DNA of 64,000 nucleotides from Hippasteria phrygiana (Eukaryota; Echinodermata; Asteroidea; Valvatida; Goniasteridae), in the NCBI GenBank assembly GCA_037893225.1, contig JAZGUH010000552.1, forward strand, positions 1,204,157 through 1,268,156, given 5' to 3'. Positions 40,731-55,100 of this stretch are shown one piece after another. The notes beneath the pieces were generated by a model. That model was not told where the DNA came from. It did not search any database and saw only the letters and a list, made by a program, of their open reading frames with translations. How positions within the stretch are numbered: position 1 is the stretch's first letter; every line of letters starts with the position of its first letter. The position numbers were made by a program, and so were the translations under genes.

Positions 40731-43700
40731 ATAGATTTAAAACTTGTGGAGGAAAATTCAAACCTCGCAATGTTTATTTTCTTTCCGGCCAACATCTGTG
40801 TACATGTTACCGTCTATTTATTGCTCCATGCATGTCAAATTCCCTGGGGTAATGGACTTGCTTTACTCATTCATAATTGCATGAAAATATCAACCAAATT
40901 CAGTAATTTTGACATGTATGGATAGCTTAGATCTGGCGCTACATGTTGCAATTATCGGCGGCTTCTTAGAGTTAACACTTGTGGAGAAAATTCAAACCTC
41001 GCAATGTTTATTTCTTTCCGGCCACCATCTGCGTGCATATTACCTTTTATTTATTGCTCCATGCCTGTCAAATTCCCTGGGGTATGGACTTGCTTTACTC
41101 ATTCATAATTGCATGAAATATCAACCAAATACAGTAATTTTGACATGTATGGATAGCTTAGATCTGGCGCTACATGTTGCAATTATCGGCGGCTTCTTAG
41201 ATTTAAAACTTGTGGAGAAAATTCAAACCTCGCAATGTTTATTTTCTTTCCGGCCAACATCTGTGTACATGTTACCGTCTATTTATTGCTCCATGCATGT
41301 CAAATTCCCTGGGGTATGGACCTTGCTTTACTCATTCATAATTGCATGAAATATCAACCAAATTCAGTAATTTTGACATGTATGGATAGCTTAGATCTGG
41401 CGCTACATGTTGCAATTATCGTCGGCTTCTTAGATTTAAAACTTGTGGAGAAAATTCAAACCTCGCAATGTTTATTTTCTTTCCGGCCAACATCTGTGTA
41501 CATGTTACCGTCTATTTATTGCTCCATGCATGTTAAATTCCCTGGGGTATGGACTTGCTTTACTCATTCATAATTGCATGAAATATCAACCAAATTCAGT
41601 AATTTTGACATGTATGGATAGCCTTAGATATGCGCTATATGTTGCAATTATCGGCGGCTTCTTAGATTAACACTTGTGGAGAAAATTCAACCTCGCAATG
41701 TTTATTTCTTCCCGGCCACCATCCGTGTGCAGATTACCTTTTATTTATTGCTCCATGCCTCTCAAATTCCCTGGGGTATGGACTTGCTTTACTCATTCAT
41801 AATTGCATGAAATATCAACCAAATAACAGTCATTTTGACATGTATGGATAGCTTAGATCAGGCGCCTACATGTTGCAATTATCGGCGGCTTCTTAGATTT
41901 AAAACTTGTGGAGAAAATTCAAACCTCGCAATGTTATATTCTTTCCGGCCAACATCTGTGTACATGTTACCGTCTATTTATTGCTCCATTGCATGTCAAA
42001 TTCCCTGGGGTATGGAACTTGCTTTACTCATTCATAATTGCATGAAATATCAACCAAATTCAGTAATTTTGACATGTATGGATAGCTTAGATATGGCGCT
42101 ACATGTTGCAATTATCGGCGGCTTCTTAGAGTTAACACTTGTGGAGAAAATTCAAACCCTCGCAACTGTTTATTTTCTTTCCGGCCACCATCTGCGTGCA
42201 TATTACCTTTATTTATTGCTCCATGCCTGTCAAATTCCCTGGGGTATGGACTTGCTTTACTCATTCATAATTGCATGAAATATCAACCAAATGCAGCAAT
42301 TTTGACATGTATGATAGCTTAGATCTGGCGCTACATGTTGCAATCATCGGCGGCTTCTTAGAGTTCAAACTTGTGGAGAAAATTCAAACCTCGCAATGTT
42401 TATTTTCTTCGGCCAACCATCTGTGTACATATTACGTTATTTATTGCTCCATACATGTCAAATTTCCCTGGGGTATGACTTGCTTTACTCATTCATAATT
42501 GCATGAAATATTCAACCAAATTCAGTAATTATTGACATGTATAGATAGCTTAGATCTGGGCGCTACATGTTGCAATTATCGGCGGCTTCTTAGATTTAAA
42601 ACTTGTGGAGAAAATTCAAACCTCGCAATGTTTATTTTCTTTCCGGCCAACATCTGTGTACATGTTACCGTCTATTTATTGCTCCATGCATGTCAAATTC
42701 CCTGGGGTATGGCCTTGCTTTACTCATTCAAAATTGCATGAAATATCAACCAAATTCAGTAATTTTGACATGTATGGATAGCTTAGAATATGGCGCTACA
42801 TGTTGCAATTATCGGCGGCTTCTTAGAGTTAACACCTTGTGGAGAAAATTCAAACCTCGCCAATGTTTATTTTCTTCCCGGCCACCATCCGTGTGCAGAT
42901 TACCTTTTTATTTATTGCTCCATGCCTGTCAAATTCCCTGGGGTATGGACTTGCTTTACTCATTCATAATTGCATGAAATATCAACCAAATACAGTCATT
43001 TTGACATGTATGGATAGCTTAGATCTGGCGCTACATGTTGCAATTATCGGCGGCTTCTTAGATTTAAAACTTGTGGAGAAAATTCAAACCTCGCAATGTT
43101 TATTTTCTTTCCGGCCAACATCTGTGTACATGTTACCGTCTATTTATTGCTCCATGCATGTCAAATTCCCTGGGGTATGGACTTGCTTTACTCATTCATA
43201 ATTGCATGAAATATCAACCAAATTCAGTAATTTTGGACATGTATGGATAGCTTAGATCTGGCGCTACATGTTGCAATTATCGGCGGCTTCTTAGAGTTAA
43301 ACACTTGTGGAGAAATTCAAACCTCGCAATGTTTATTTTCTTTCCGGCCACCATCTGCGTGCATATTACCTTTTTATTTATTGCTCCATGCCTGTCAAAT
43401 TCCTGGGGTATGGACTTGCTTTACTCATTCATAATTGCATGAAATATCAACCAAATACAGTAACTTATGACATGTATGGATAGCTTAGATCTGGCGCTAC
43501 ATGTTGCAATTATCGGCGGCTTCTTAGAGTTAACACTTGTGGAGAAAATTCAAACCTCGCAATGTTTATTTTCTTTCCGGCCACCATCTGCGTGCATATT
43601 ACCTTTTATTTATTGCTCCATGCCTGTCAAATTCCCTGGGGTATGGACTTGCTTTACTCATTCATAATTGCATGAAATATCAACCAAATACAGTAATTTT

Positions 43701-45970
43701 GACATGTATGGATAGCTTAGATCTGGCGCTACATGTTGCAATTATCGGCGGCTTCTTAGATTTAAAACTTGTGGAGAAAATTCAAACCTCGCAATGTTTA
43801 TTTTCTTTCCGGCCAACATCTGTGTACATGTTACCGTCTATTTATTGCTCCATGCATGTCAAATTCCCTGGGTATGGACTTGCTTTACTCATTCATAATT
43901 GCATGAAATATCAACCAAATTCAGTAATTTTGACATGTATGGATAGCTTAGATCTGGCGCTACATGTTGCAATTATCGTCGGCTTCTTAGATTTAAAACT
44001 TGTGGAGAAAATTCAAACCTCGCAATGTTTATTTTCTTTCCGGCCACATCTGTGTACATGTTACCGTCTATTTATTGCTCCATGCATGTTAAATTCCCTG
44101 GGGTATGGACTTGCTTTACTCATTCATAATTGCATGAAATATCAACCAAATTCAGCTAATTTTGACATGTATGGATAGCTTAGATATGGCGCTATATGTG
44201 GCAATTATCGGCGGCTTCTTAGACATTAACACTTGTGGAGAAAATTCAAACCTCGCAATGTTTATTTTCTTCCCGGCCACCATCCGTGTGCAGATTACCT
44301 TTTATTTATTGCTCCATGCCTCTCAAATTCCCTGGGGTATGGACTTGCTTTACTCATTCATAATTGCATGAAAATCAACCAAATACAGTCATTTTGACAT
44401 GTATGGATAGCTTAGATCTGGCGCTACATGTTGGCAATTATCGGCGGCTTCTTAGATTTAAAACTTGTGGAGGAAATTCCAAACCTCGCAATGTTTATTT
44501 TCTTTCCGGCCAACATCTGTGCTACATGTTACCGTCTATTTATTGCTCCATGCATGTCAAATTCCCTGGGGTATGGACTTGCTTTACTCATTCATAATTG
44601 CATGAAATATCAACCAAATTCAGTAATTTTGACATGTATGGATAGCTTAGATATGGCGCTACATGTTTGCAATTATCGGCGGCTTCTTAGAGTTAACACT
44701 TGTGGAGAAAATTCAAACCTCGCAATGTATATTTTCTTTCCGGCCACTAACACCAAATCTGCGTGCATATTACCTTTTATTTATTGCTCCATGCCTGTCA
44801 AATTCCCTGGGGTATGGACTTGCTTTACTCATTCATATTGCATGAAATATCAACCAAAAGCAGCAATTTTGACATGTATGGATAGCTTAGATCTGGCGCT
44901 ACATGTTGCAATCATCGGCGGCTTCTTAGAGTTCAAACTTGTGGAGGAAAATTCAAACCTCGCAATGTTTATTTTCTTTCCGGCCAACATCTGTGTACAT
45001 ATTACCGTCTATTTATTGCTCCATACATGTCAAATTCCCTGGGGTATGGACTTGCTTTACTCATTCATAATTGCATGAAATATCAACCAAATTCAGTAAT
45101 TTTGACATGTATAGATAGCTTAGATCTGCGCTACATGTTGCAATTATCGGCGGCTTCTTAGATTTAAAACTTGTGGAGAAAATTCAAACCTCGCAATGTT
45201 TATTTTCTTTCCGGCCAACATCTGTGTACATGTTACCGTCTATTTATTGCTCCATGCATGTCAAATTCCCTGGGGTATGGACTTGCTTACTCATTCAAAA
45301 TTGCATGAATATCAACCAAATTCAGTAATTTTGACATGTATGGATAGCTTAGATATGGCGCCTACATGTTGCAATTATCGGCGGCTTCTTAGAGTTAACA
45401 CTTGTGGAGAAAATTCAAACCTCGCAATGTATATTTCTTCCCGGCCACCATCCGTGTGCAGATTACCTTTTATTTATTGCTCCATGCCTGTCAAATTCCC
45501 TGGGGTATGGACTTGCTTTACTCATTCATAATTGCATGAAATATCAACCAAATACAGTCATTTTGACATGTATGGATAGCTTAGATCTGGCGCTACATGT
45601 TGCAATTATCGGCGGCTTCTTAGATTTAAAACTTGTGGAGAAAATTCAAACCTCGCAATGTTTATTTTCTTTCCGGCCACATCTGCGTGCATATTACCTT
45701 TTATTTATTGCTCCATGCCTGTCAAATTCCCTGGGGTATGGACTTGCTTTACTCATTTCATAATTGCATGAAATATCAACCAAATACAGTAATTTTGACA
45801 TGTAAGGATAGCTTAGATATGGCGCTACATGTTGCAATTATCGGCGGCTTCTTAGAGTTAACACTTGTGGAGAAAATTCAAACCTCGCAATGTTTATTTT
45901 CTTCCGGCCACCATCCGTGTGCAGATTACCTTTTATTTATTGCTCCATGCATGTCAAATTCCCCTGGGGT
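40609..45970 (-). other. Indel-rich part of the right arm, proximal
   Basis: The monomers mirror about 35.3-40.6 kb. Single-base gains and losses occur in almost every monomer, for example GGGGTAATGG (40,850), TGAAAATATC (40,884), ATAACAGTC (41,824) and CGCAACTGTT (42,163). One larger insertion is near 44,747 (GGCCACTAACACCAAATC). The mirrored left-arm monomers are clean at these places. Confidence 0.85.
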
Positions 45971-48900
45971 ATGGACTTGCTTTACTCATTCATAATTGCA
46001 TGAAATATCAACCAAATACAGTAATTTTGACATGTATGGATAGCTTAGATATGGCGCTACATGTTGCAATTATCGGCGGCTTCTTAGAGTTAACACTTGT
46101 GGAGAAAATTCAAACCTCGCAATGTTTATTTTCTTTCCGGCCACCATCTGCGTGCATATTACCTTTTATTTATTGCTCCATGCCTGTCAAATTCCCTGGG
46201 GTATGGACTTGCTTTACTCATTCATAATTGCATGAAATATCAACCAAATGCAGCAATTTTGACATGTATGGATAGCTTAGATCTGGCGCTACATGTTGCA
46301 ATCATCGGCGGCTTCTTAGAGTTCAAACTTGTGGAGAAAATTCAAACCTCGCAATGTTTATTTTCTTTCCGGCCAACATCTGTGTACATATTACCGTCTA
46401 TTTATTGCTCCATACATGTCAAATTCCCTGGGGTATGGACTTGCTTTACTCATTCATAATTGCATGAAATATCAACCAAATTCAGTAATTTTGACATGTA
46501 TAGATAGCTTAGATCTGGCGCTACATGTTGCAATTATCGGCGGCTTCTTAGATTTAAAACTTGTGGAGAAAATTCAAACCTCGCAATGTTTATTTTCTTT
46601 CCGGCCAACATCTGTGTACATGTTACCGTCTATTTATTGCTCCATGCATGTCAAATTCCCTGGGGTATGGACTTGCTTTACTCATTCAAAATTGCATGAA
46701 ATATCAACCAAATTCAGTAATTTTGACATGTATGGATAGCTTAGATATGGCGCTACATGTTGCAATTATCGGCGGCTTCTTAGAGTTAACACTTGTGGAG
46801 AAAATTCAAACCTCGCAATGTTTATTTTCTTCCCGGCCACCATCCGTGTGCAGATTACCTTTTATTTATTGCTCCATGCCTGTCAAATTCCCTGGGGTAT
46901 GGACTTGCTTTACTCATTCATAATTGCATGAAATATCAACCAAATACAGTCATTTTGACATGTATGGATAGCTTAGATCTGGCGCTACATGTTGCAATTA
47001 TCGGCGGCTTCTTAGATTTAAAACTTGTGGAGAAAATTCAAACCTCGCAATGTTTATTTTCTTTCCGGCCAACATCTGTGTACATGTTACCGTCTATTTA
47101 TTGCTCCATGCATGTCAAATTCCCTGGGGTATGGACTTGCTTTACTCATTCATAATTGCATGAAATATCAACCAAATTCAGTAATTTTGACATGTATGGA
47201 TAGCTTAGATCTGGCGCTACATGTTGCAATTATCGGCGGCTTCTTAGAGTTAACACTTGTGGAGAAAATTCAAACCTCGCAATGTTTATTTTCTTTCCGG
47301 CCACCATCTGCGTGCATATTACCTTTTATTTATTGCTCCATGCCTGTCAAATTCCCTGGGGTATGGACTTGCTTTACTCATTCATAATTGCATGAAATAT
47401 CAACCAAATACAGTAATTTTGACATGTATGGATAGCTTAGATCTGGCGCTACATGTTGCAATTATCGGCGGCTTCTTAGATTTAAAACTTGTGGAGAAAA
47501 TTCAAACCTCGCAATGTTTATTTTCTTTCCGGCCAACATCTGTGTACATGTTACCGTCTATTTATTGCTCCATGCATGTCAAATTCCCTGGGGTATGGAC
47601 TTGCTTTACTCATTCATAATTGCATGAAATATCAACCAAATTCAGTAATTTTGACATGTATGGATAGCTTAGATCTGGCGCTACATGTTGCAATTATCGT
47701 CGGCTTCTTAGATTTAAAACTTGTGGAGAAAATTCAAACCTCGCAATGTTTATTTTCTTTCCGGCCAACATCTGTGTACATGTTACCGTCTATTTATTGC
47801 TCCATGCATGTTAAATTCCCTGGGGTATGGACTTGCTTTACTCATTCATAATTGCATGAAATATCAACCAAATTCAGTAATTTTGACATGTATGGATAGC
47901 TTAGATATGGCGCTATATGTTGCAATTATCGGCGGCTTCTTAGACTTAACACTTGTGGAGAAAATTCAAACCTCGCAATGTTTATTTTCTTCCCGGCCAC
48001 CATCCGTGTGCAGATTACCTTTTATTTATTGCTCCATGCCTCTCAAATTCCCTGGGGTATGGACTTGCTTTACTCATTCATAATTGCATGAAATATCAAC
48101 CAAATACAGTCATTTTGACATGTATGGATAGCTTAGATCTGGCGCTACATGTTGCAATTATCGGCGGCTTCTTAGATTTTAAAACTTGTGGAGAAAATTC
48201 AAACCTCGCAATGTTTATTTTCTTTCCGGCCAACATCTGTGTACATGTTACCGTCTATTTATTGCTCCATGCATGTCAAATTCCCTGGGGTATGGACTTG
48301 CTTTACTCATTCATAATTGCATGAAATATCAACCAAATTCAGTAATTTTGACATGTATGGATAGCTTAGATATGGCGCTACATGTTGCAATTATCGGCGG
48401 CTTCTTAGAGTTAACACTTGTGGAGAAAATTCAAACCTCGCAATGTTTATTTTCTTTCCGGCCACCATCTGCGTGCATATTACCTTTTATTTATTGCTCC
48501 ATGCCTGTCAAATTCCCTGGGGTATGGACTTGCTTTACTCATTCATAATTGCATGAAATATCAACCAAATGCAGCAATTTTGACATGTATGGATAGCTTA
48601 GATCTGGCGCTACATGTTGCAATCATCGGCGGCTTCTTAGAGTTCAAACTTGTGGAGAAAATTCAAACCTCGCAATGTTTATTTTCTTTCCGGCCAACAT
48701 CTGTGTACATATTACCGTCTATTTATTGCTCCATACATGTCAAATTCCCCTGGGGTATGGACTTGCTTTACTCATTCATAATTGCATGAAATATCAACCA
48801 AATTCAGTAATTTTGACATGTATAGATAGCTTAGATCTGGCGCTACATGTTGCAATTATCGGCGGCTTCTTAGATTTAAAACTTGTGGAGAAAATTCAAA

Positions 48901-51900
48901 CCTCGCAATGTTTATTTTCTTTCCGGCCAACATCTGTGTACATGTTACCGTCTATTTATTGCTCCATGCATGTCAAATTCCCTGGGGTATGGACTTGCTT
49001 TACTCATTCAAAATTGCATGAAATATCAACCAAATTCAGTAATTTTGACATGTATGGATAGCTTAGATATGGCGCTACATGTTGCAATTATCGGCGGCTT
49101 CTTAGAGTTAACACTTGTGGAGAAAATTCAAACCTCGCAATGTTTATTTTCTTCCCGGCCACCATCCGTGTGCAGATTACCTTTTATTTATTGCTCCATG
49201 CCTGTCAAATTCCCTGGGGTATGGACTTGCTTTACTCATTCATAATTGCATGAAATATCAACCAAATACAGTCATTTTGACATGTATGGATAGCTTAGAT
49301 CTGGCGCTACATGTTGCAATTATCGGCGGCTTCTTAGATTTAAAACTTGTGGAGAAAATTCAAACCTCGCAATGTTTATTTTCTTTCCGGCCAACATCTG
49401 TGTACATGTTACCGTCTATTTATTGCTCCATGCATGTCAAATTCCCTGGGGTATGGACTTGCTTTACTCATTCATAATTGCATGAAATATCAACCAAATT
49501 CAGTAATTTTGACATGTATGGATAGCTTAGATCTGGCGCTACATGTTGCAATTATCGGCGGCTTCTTAGAGTTAACACTTGTGGAGAAAATTCAAACCTC
49601 GCAATGTTTATTTTCTTTCCGGCCACCATCTGCGTGCATATTACCTTTTATTTATTGCTCCATGCCTGTCAAATTCCCTGGGGTATGGACTTGCTTTACT
49701 CATTCATAATTGCATGAAATATCAACCAAATACAGTAATTTTGACATGTATGGATAGCTTAGATCTGGCGCTACATGTTGCAATTATCGGCGGCTTCTTA
49801 GAGTTAACACTTGTGGAGAAAATTCAAACCTCGCAATGTTTATTTTCTTTCCGGCCACCATCTGCGTGCATATTACCTTTTATTTATTGCTCCATGCCTG
49901 TCAAATTCCCTGGGGTATGGACTTGCTTTACTCATTCATAATTGCATGAAATATCAACCAAATACAGTAATTTTGACATGTATGGATAGCTTAGATCTGG
50001 CGCTACATGTTGCAATTATCGGCGGCTTCTTAGATTTAAAACTTGTGGAGAAAATTCAAACCTCGCAATGTTTATTTTCTTTCCGGCCAACATCTGTGTA
50101 CATGTTACCGTCTATTTATTGCTCCATGCATGTCAAATTCCCTGGGGTATGGACTTGCTTTACTCATTCATAATTGCATGAAATATCAACCAAATTCAGT
50201 AATTTTGACATGTATGGATAGCTTAGATCTGGCGCTACATGTTGCAATTATCGTCGGCTTCTTAGATTTAAAACTTGTGGAGAAAATTCAAACCTCGCAA
50301 TGTTTATTTTCTTTCCGGCCAACATCTGTGTACATGTTACCGTCTATTTATTGCTCCATGCATGTTAAATTCCCTGGGGTATGGACTTGCTTTACTCATT
50401 CATAATTGCATGAAATATCAACCAAATTCAGTAATTTTGACATGTATGGATAGCTTAGATATGGCGCTATATGTTGCAATTATCGGCGGCTTCTTAGACT
50501 TAACACTTGTGGAGAAAATTCAAACCTCGCAATGTTTATTTTCTTCCCGGCCACCATCCGTGTGCAGATTACCTTTTATTTATTGCTCCATGCCTCTCAA
50601 ATTCCCTGGGGTATGGACTTGCTTTACTCATTCATAATTGCATGAAATATCAACCAAATACAGTCATTTTGACATGTATGGATAGCTTAGATCTGGCGCT
50701 ACATGTTGCAATTATCGGCGGCTTCTTAGATTTAAAACTTGTGGAGAAAATTCAAACCTCGCAATGTTTATTTTCTTTCCGGCCAACATCTGTGTACATG
50801 TTACCGTCTATTTATTGCTCCATGCATGTCAAATTCCCTGGGGTATGGACTTGCTTTACTCATTCATAATTGCATGAAATATCAACCAAATTCAGTAATT
50901 TTGACATGTATGGATAGCTTAGATATGGCGCTACATGTTGCAATTATCGGCGGCTTCTTAGAGTTAACACTTGTGGAGAAAATTCAAACCTCGCAATGTT
51001 TATTTTCTTTCCGGCCACCATCTGCGTGCATATTACCTTTTATTTATTGCTCCATGCCTGTCAAATTCCCTGGGGTATGGACTTGCTTTACTCATTCATA
51101 ATTGCATGAAATATCAACCAAATGCAGCAATTTTGACATGTATGGATAGCTTAGATCTGGCGCTACATGTTGCAATCATCGGCGGCTTCTTAGAGTTCAA
51201 ACTTGTGGAGAAAATTCAAACCTCGCAATGTTTATTTTCTTTCCGGCCAACATCTGTGTACATATTACCGTCTATTTATTGCTCCATACATGTCAAATTC
51301 CCTGGGGTATGGACTTGCTTTACTCATTCATAATTGCATGAAATATCAACCAAATTCAGTAATTTTGACATGTATAGATAGCTTAGATCTGGCGCTACAT
51401 GTTGCAATTATCGGCGGCTTCTTAGATTTAAAACTTGTGGAGAAAATTCAAACCTCGCAATGTTTATTTTCTTTCCGGCCAACATCTGTGTACATGTTAC
51501 CGTCTATTTATTGCTCCATGCATGTCAAATTCCCTGGGGTATGGACTTGCTTTACTCATTCAAAATTGCATGAAATATCAACCAAATTCAGTAATTTTGA
51601 CATGTATGGATAGCTTAGATATGGCGCTACATGTTGCAATTATCGGCGGCTTCTTAGAGTTAACACTTGTGGAGAAAATTCAAACCTCGCAATGTTTATT
51701 TTCTTCCCGGCCACCATCCGTGTGCAGATTACCTTTTATTTATTGCTCCATGCCTGTCAAATTCCCTGGGGTATGGACTTGCTTTACTCATTCATAATTG
51801 CATGAAATATCAACCAAATACAGTCATTTTGACATGTATGGATAGCTTAGATCTGGCGCTACATGTTGCAATTATCGGCGGCTTCTTAGATTTAAAACTT

Positions 51901-52180
51901 GTGGAGAAAATTCAAACCTCGCAATGTTTATTTTCTTTCCGGCCAACATCTGTGTACATGTTACCGTCTATTTATTGCTCCATGCATGTCAAATTCCCTG
52001 GGGTATGGACTTGCTTTACTCATTCATAATTGCATGAAATATCAACCAAATTCAGTAATTTTGACATGTATGGATAGCTTAGATCTGGCGCTACATGTTG
52101 CAATTATCGGCGGCTTCTTAGAGTTAACACTTGTGGAGAAAATTCAAACCTCGCAATGTTTATTTTCTTTCCGGCCACCA
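45971..52180 (-). other. Clean part of the right arm
   Basis: Spacing returns to exactly 232 bp. I noticed only two single-base gains, GATTTTAAAAC near 48,178 and TTCCCCTGGGG near 48,748. The segment mirrors about 29.05-35.3 kb and reproduces, in reverse, most of the short B-C-L-L-D-A unit and the following 10- and 11-mer HOR units, matching as far as I can read. The abrupt change of quality at both ends points to patchwise consensus correction, not biology. Confidence 0.82.
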
Positions 52181-55100
52181 TCTGGCGTGCATATTACCTT
52201 TTATTTATTGCTCCATGCCTGTCAAATTCCCTGGGGTATGGACTTGCTTTACTCATTCATAATTGCATGAAATATCAACCAAATACAGTAATTTTGACAT
52301 GTATGGATAGCTTAGATCTGGCGCTACATGTTGCAATTATCGGCGGCTTCTTAGATTTAAAACTTGTGGAGAAAATTCAAACCTCGCAATGTTTATTTTC
52401 TTTCCGGCCAACATCTGTGTACATGTTACCGTCTATTTATTGCTCCATGCATGTCAAATTCCCTGGGGTATGACTTGCTTTACTCATTCATAATTGCATG
52501 AAATATCAACCAAATACAGTCATTTTGACATGTATGGATAGCTTAGATCTGGCGCTACATGTTGCAATTATCGGCGGCTTCTTAGATTTAAAACTTGTGG
52601 AGAAAATTCAACCTCGCAATGTTTATTTTCTTTCCGGCCAACATCTGTGTACATGTTACCGTCTATTTATTGCTCCATGCATGTCAAATTCCCTGGGGTA
52701 TGGACTTGCTTTACTCATTCATAAATTGCATGAAATATCAACCAAATACAGTAATTTTTGACATGTATGGATAGCTTAGATCTGGCGCTACATGTTGCAA
52801 TTATCGGCGGCTTCTTAGATTTAAAACTTGTGGAGAAAATTCAAACCTCGCAATGTTTATTTTCTTTCCGGCCAACATCTGATGTACATGATTACCGTCT
52901 ATTTATTTGCTCCATGCATGTCAAATTCCCTGGGGTATGGACTTGCTTTACTCATTCATAATTGCATGAATATCAACCAAATTCAGTAATTTTGACATGT
53001 ATGGATAGCTTAGATATGGCGCTACATGTTGCAATTATCGGCGGCTTCTTAGAGTTAACACTTGTGGAGAAAATTCAAACCTCGCAATGTTTATTTTCTT
53101 TCCGGCCACCATCTGCGTGCATATTACCTTTTATTTATTGCTCCATGCCTGTCAAATTCCCTGGGGTATGGACTTGCTTTACTCATTCATAATTGCATGA
53201 AATATCAACCAAATACAGTAATTTTGACATGTATGGATAGCTTAGATATGCGCTACATGTTGCAATTATCGGCGGCTTCTTAGAGTTAACACTTGTGGAG
53301 AAAATTCAACCTCGCAATGTTTATTTTCTTCCGGCCACCATCCGTGTGCAGATTACCTTTTATTTATTGAGCCATGCCTGTCAAATTCCCTGGGGTATGG
53401 ACTTGCTTTACTCATTCATAATTGCATGAAATATCAACCAAATGCAGCAATTTTGACATGTATGGATAGCTTAGATCTGGCGCTACATGTTGCAATCATC
53501 GGCGGCTTCTTAGAGTTCAAACTTGTGGAGAAAATTCAAACCTCGCAATGTTTATTTTCTTTCCGGCCAACATCTGTGTACATATTACCGTCTATTTATT
53601 GCTCCATACATGTCAAATTCCCTGGGGTATGGACTTGCTTTACTCATTCATAATTGCATGAAATATCAACCAAATTCAGTAATTTTGACATGTATAGATA
53701 GCTTAGATCTGGCGCTACATGTTGCAATTATCGGCGGCTTCTTAGATTTAAAACTTGTGGAGAAAATTCAAACCTCGCAATGTTTATTTTCTTTCCGGCC
53801 AACATCTGTGTACATGTTACCGTCTATTTATTGCTCCATGCATGTCAAATTCCCTGGGGTATGGACTTGCTTTACTCATTCAAAATTGCATGAAATATCA
53901 ACCAAATTCAGTAATTTTGACATGTATGGATAGCTTAGATATGGCGCTACATGTTGCAATTATCGGCGGCTTCTTAGAGTTAACACTTGTGGAGAAAATT
54001 CAAACCTCGCAATGTTTATTTTCTTCCGGCCACATCGTGGGCAGATTACCTTTTATTTATTGCTCCACTGCCTGTCAAATTCCCTGGGGTATGGACTTGC
54101 TTTACTCATTCATAATTGCATGAAATATCAACCAAATACAGTAATTTAGACATGTATGGATAGCTTAGATCTGGCGCTACATGTTGCAATTATCGGCGGC
54201 TTCTTAGATTTAAAACTTGTGGAGAAAATTCAAACCTCGCAATGTTTATTTTCTTTCCGAGCCAACATCTGTGTACATGTTACCGTCTATTTATTGCTCC
54301 ATGCTATGTCAAATTCCCTGGGGTATGGACTTGCTTTACTCATTCATAATTGCATGAAATATCAACCCAAATCAGTAATTTTGACATGTATGGATAGCTT
54401 AGATCTGGCGCTACATGTTAGCAATTATCGGCGGCTTCTTAGAGTTAACACTTGTGGAGAAAATTCAAACCTGCAATGTTTATTTTCTTTCCGGCCACCA
54501 TCTGCGTGCATATTACCTTTTATTTATTCTCCATGCTGTCAAATTCCCTGGGGTATGGACTTGCTTTACCCTACATTCATAATTGCATGAAATATCAACC
54601 AAATACAGTAATTTTGACATGTATGGATAGCTTAGATCTGGCGCTACATGTTGCAATTTATCGGCGGCTTCTTAGATTTAACACTTGTGGAGAAAATTCA
54701 AACCTCGCAATGTTTATTTCTCCTTCTCCCGGCCTACATCCCTGTGTACATGTTACCGTCTATTTATTGCTCCATGCATGTCCAAATTCCCTGGGGTATG
54801 GACTTGCTTTACTCATTCATAATTGCATGAAATATCAACCAAATTCAGTAATTTTGACATGTATGGATAGCTCTAGATCTGGCGCTTACATGTTGCAATT
54901 ATCGTCGGCTTCTTAGATTTAAAACTTGTGGAGAAAATTCAACCTCGCAATGTTTAATTTTCTTTCCGGCCAACATCTGCGTGCATGTTACCGTCTATTT
55001 ATTGCTCCATGCATGTTAAATTCCCCTGGGGTATGGACTTGCTTTTACTCATTCATAATTGCATGAAATATCAACCAATTCAGTAATTTTGACATGTATG

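Noticed and set aside
43537..45078. Long frames of 213 and 216 codons in the right arm
   Set aside because: They arise from single-base indels that join two shadow frames in low-quality sequence. The mirrored clean left-arm monomers have no such frames.
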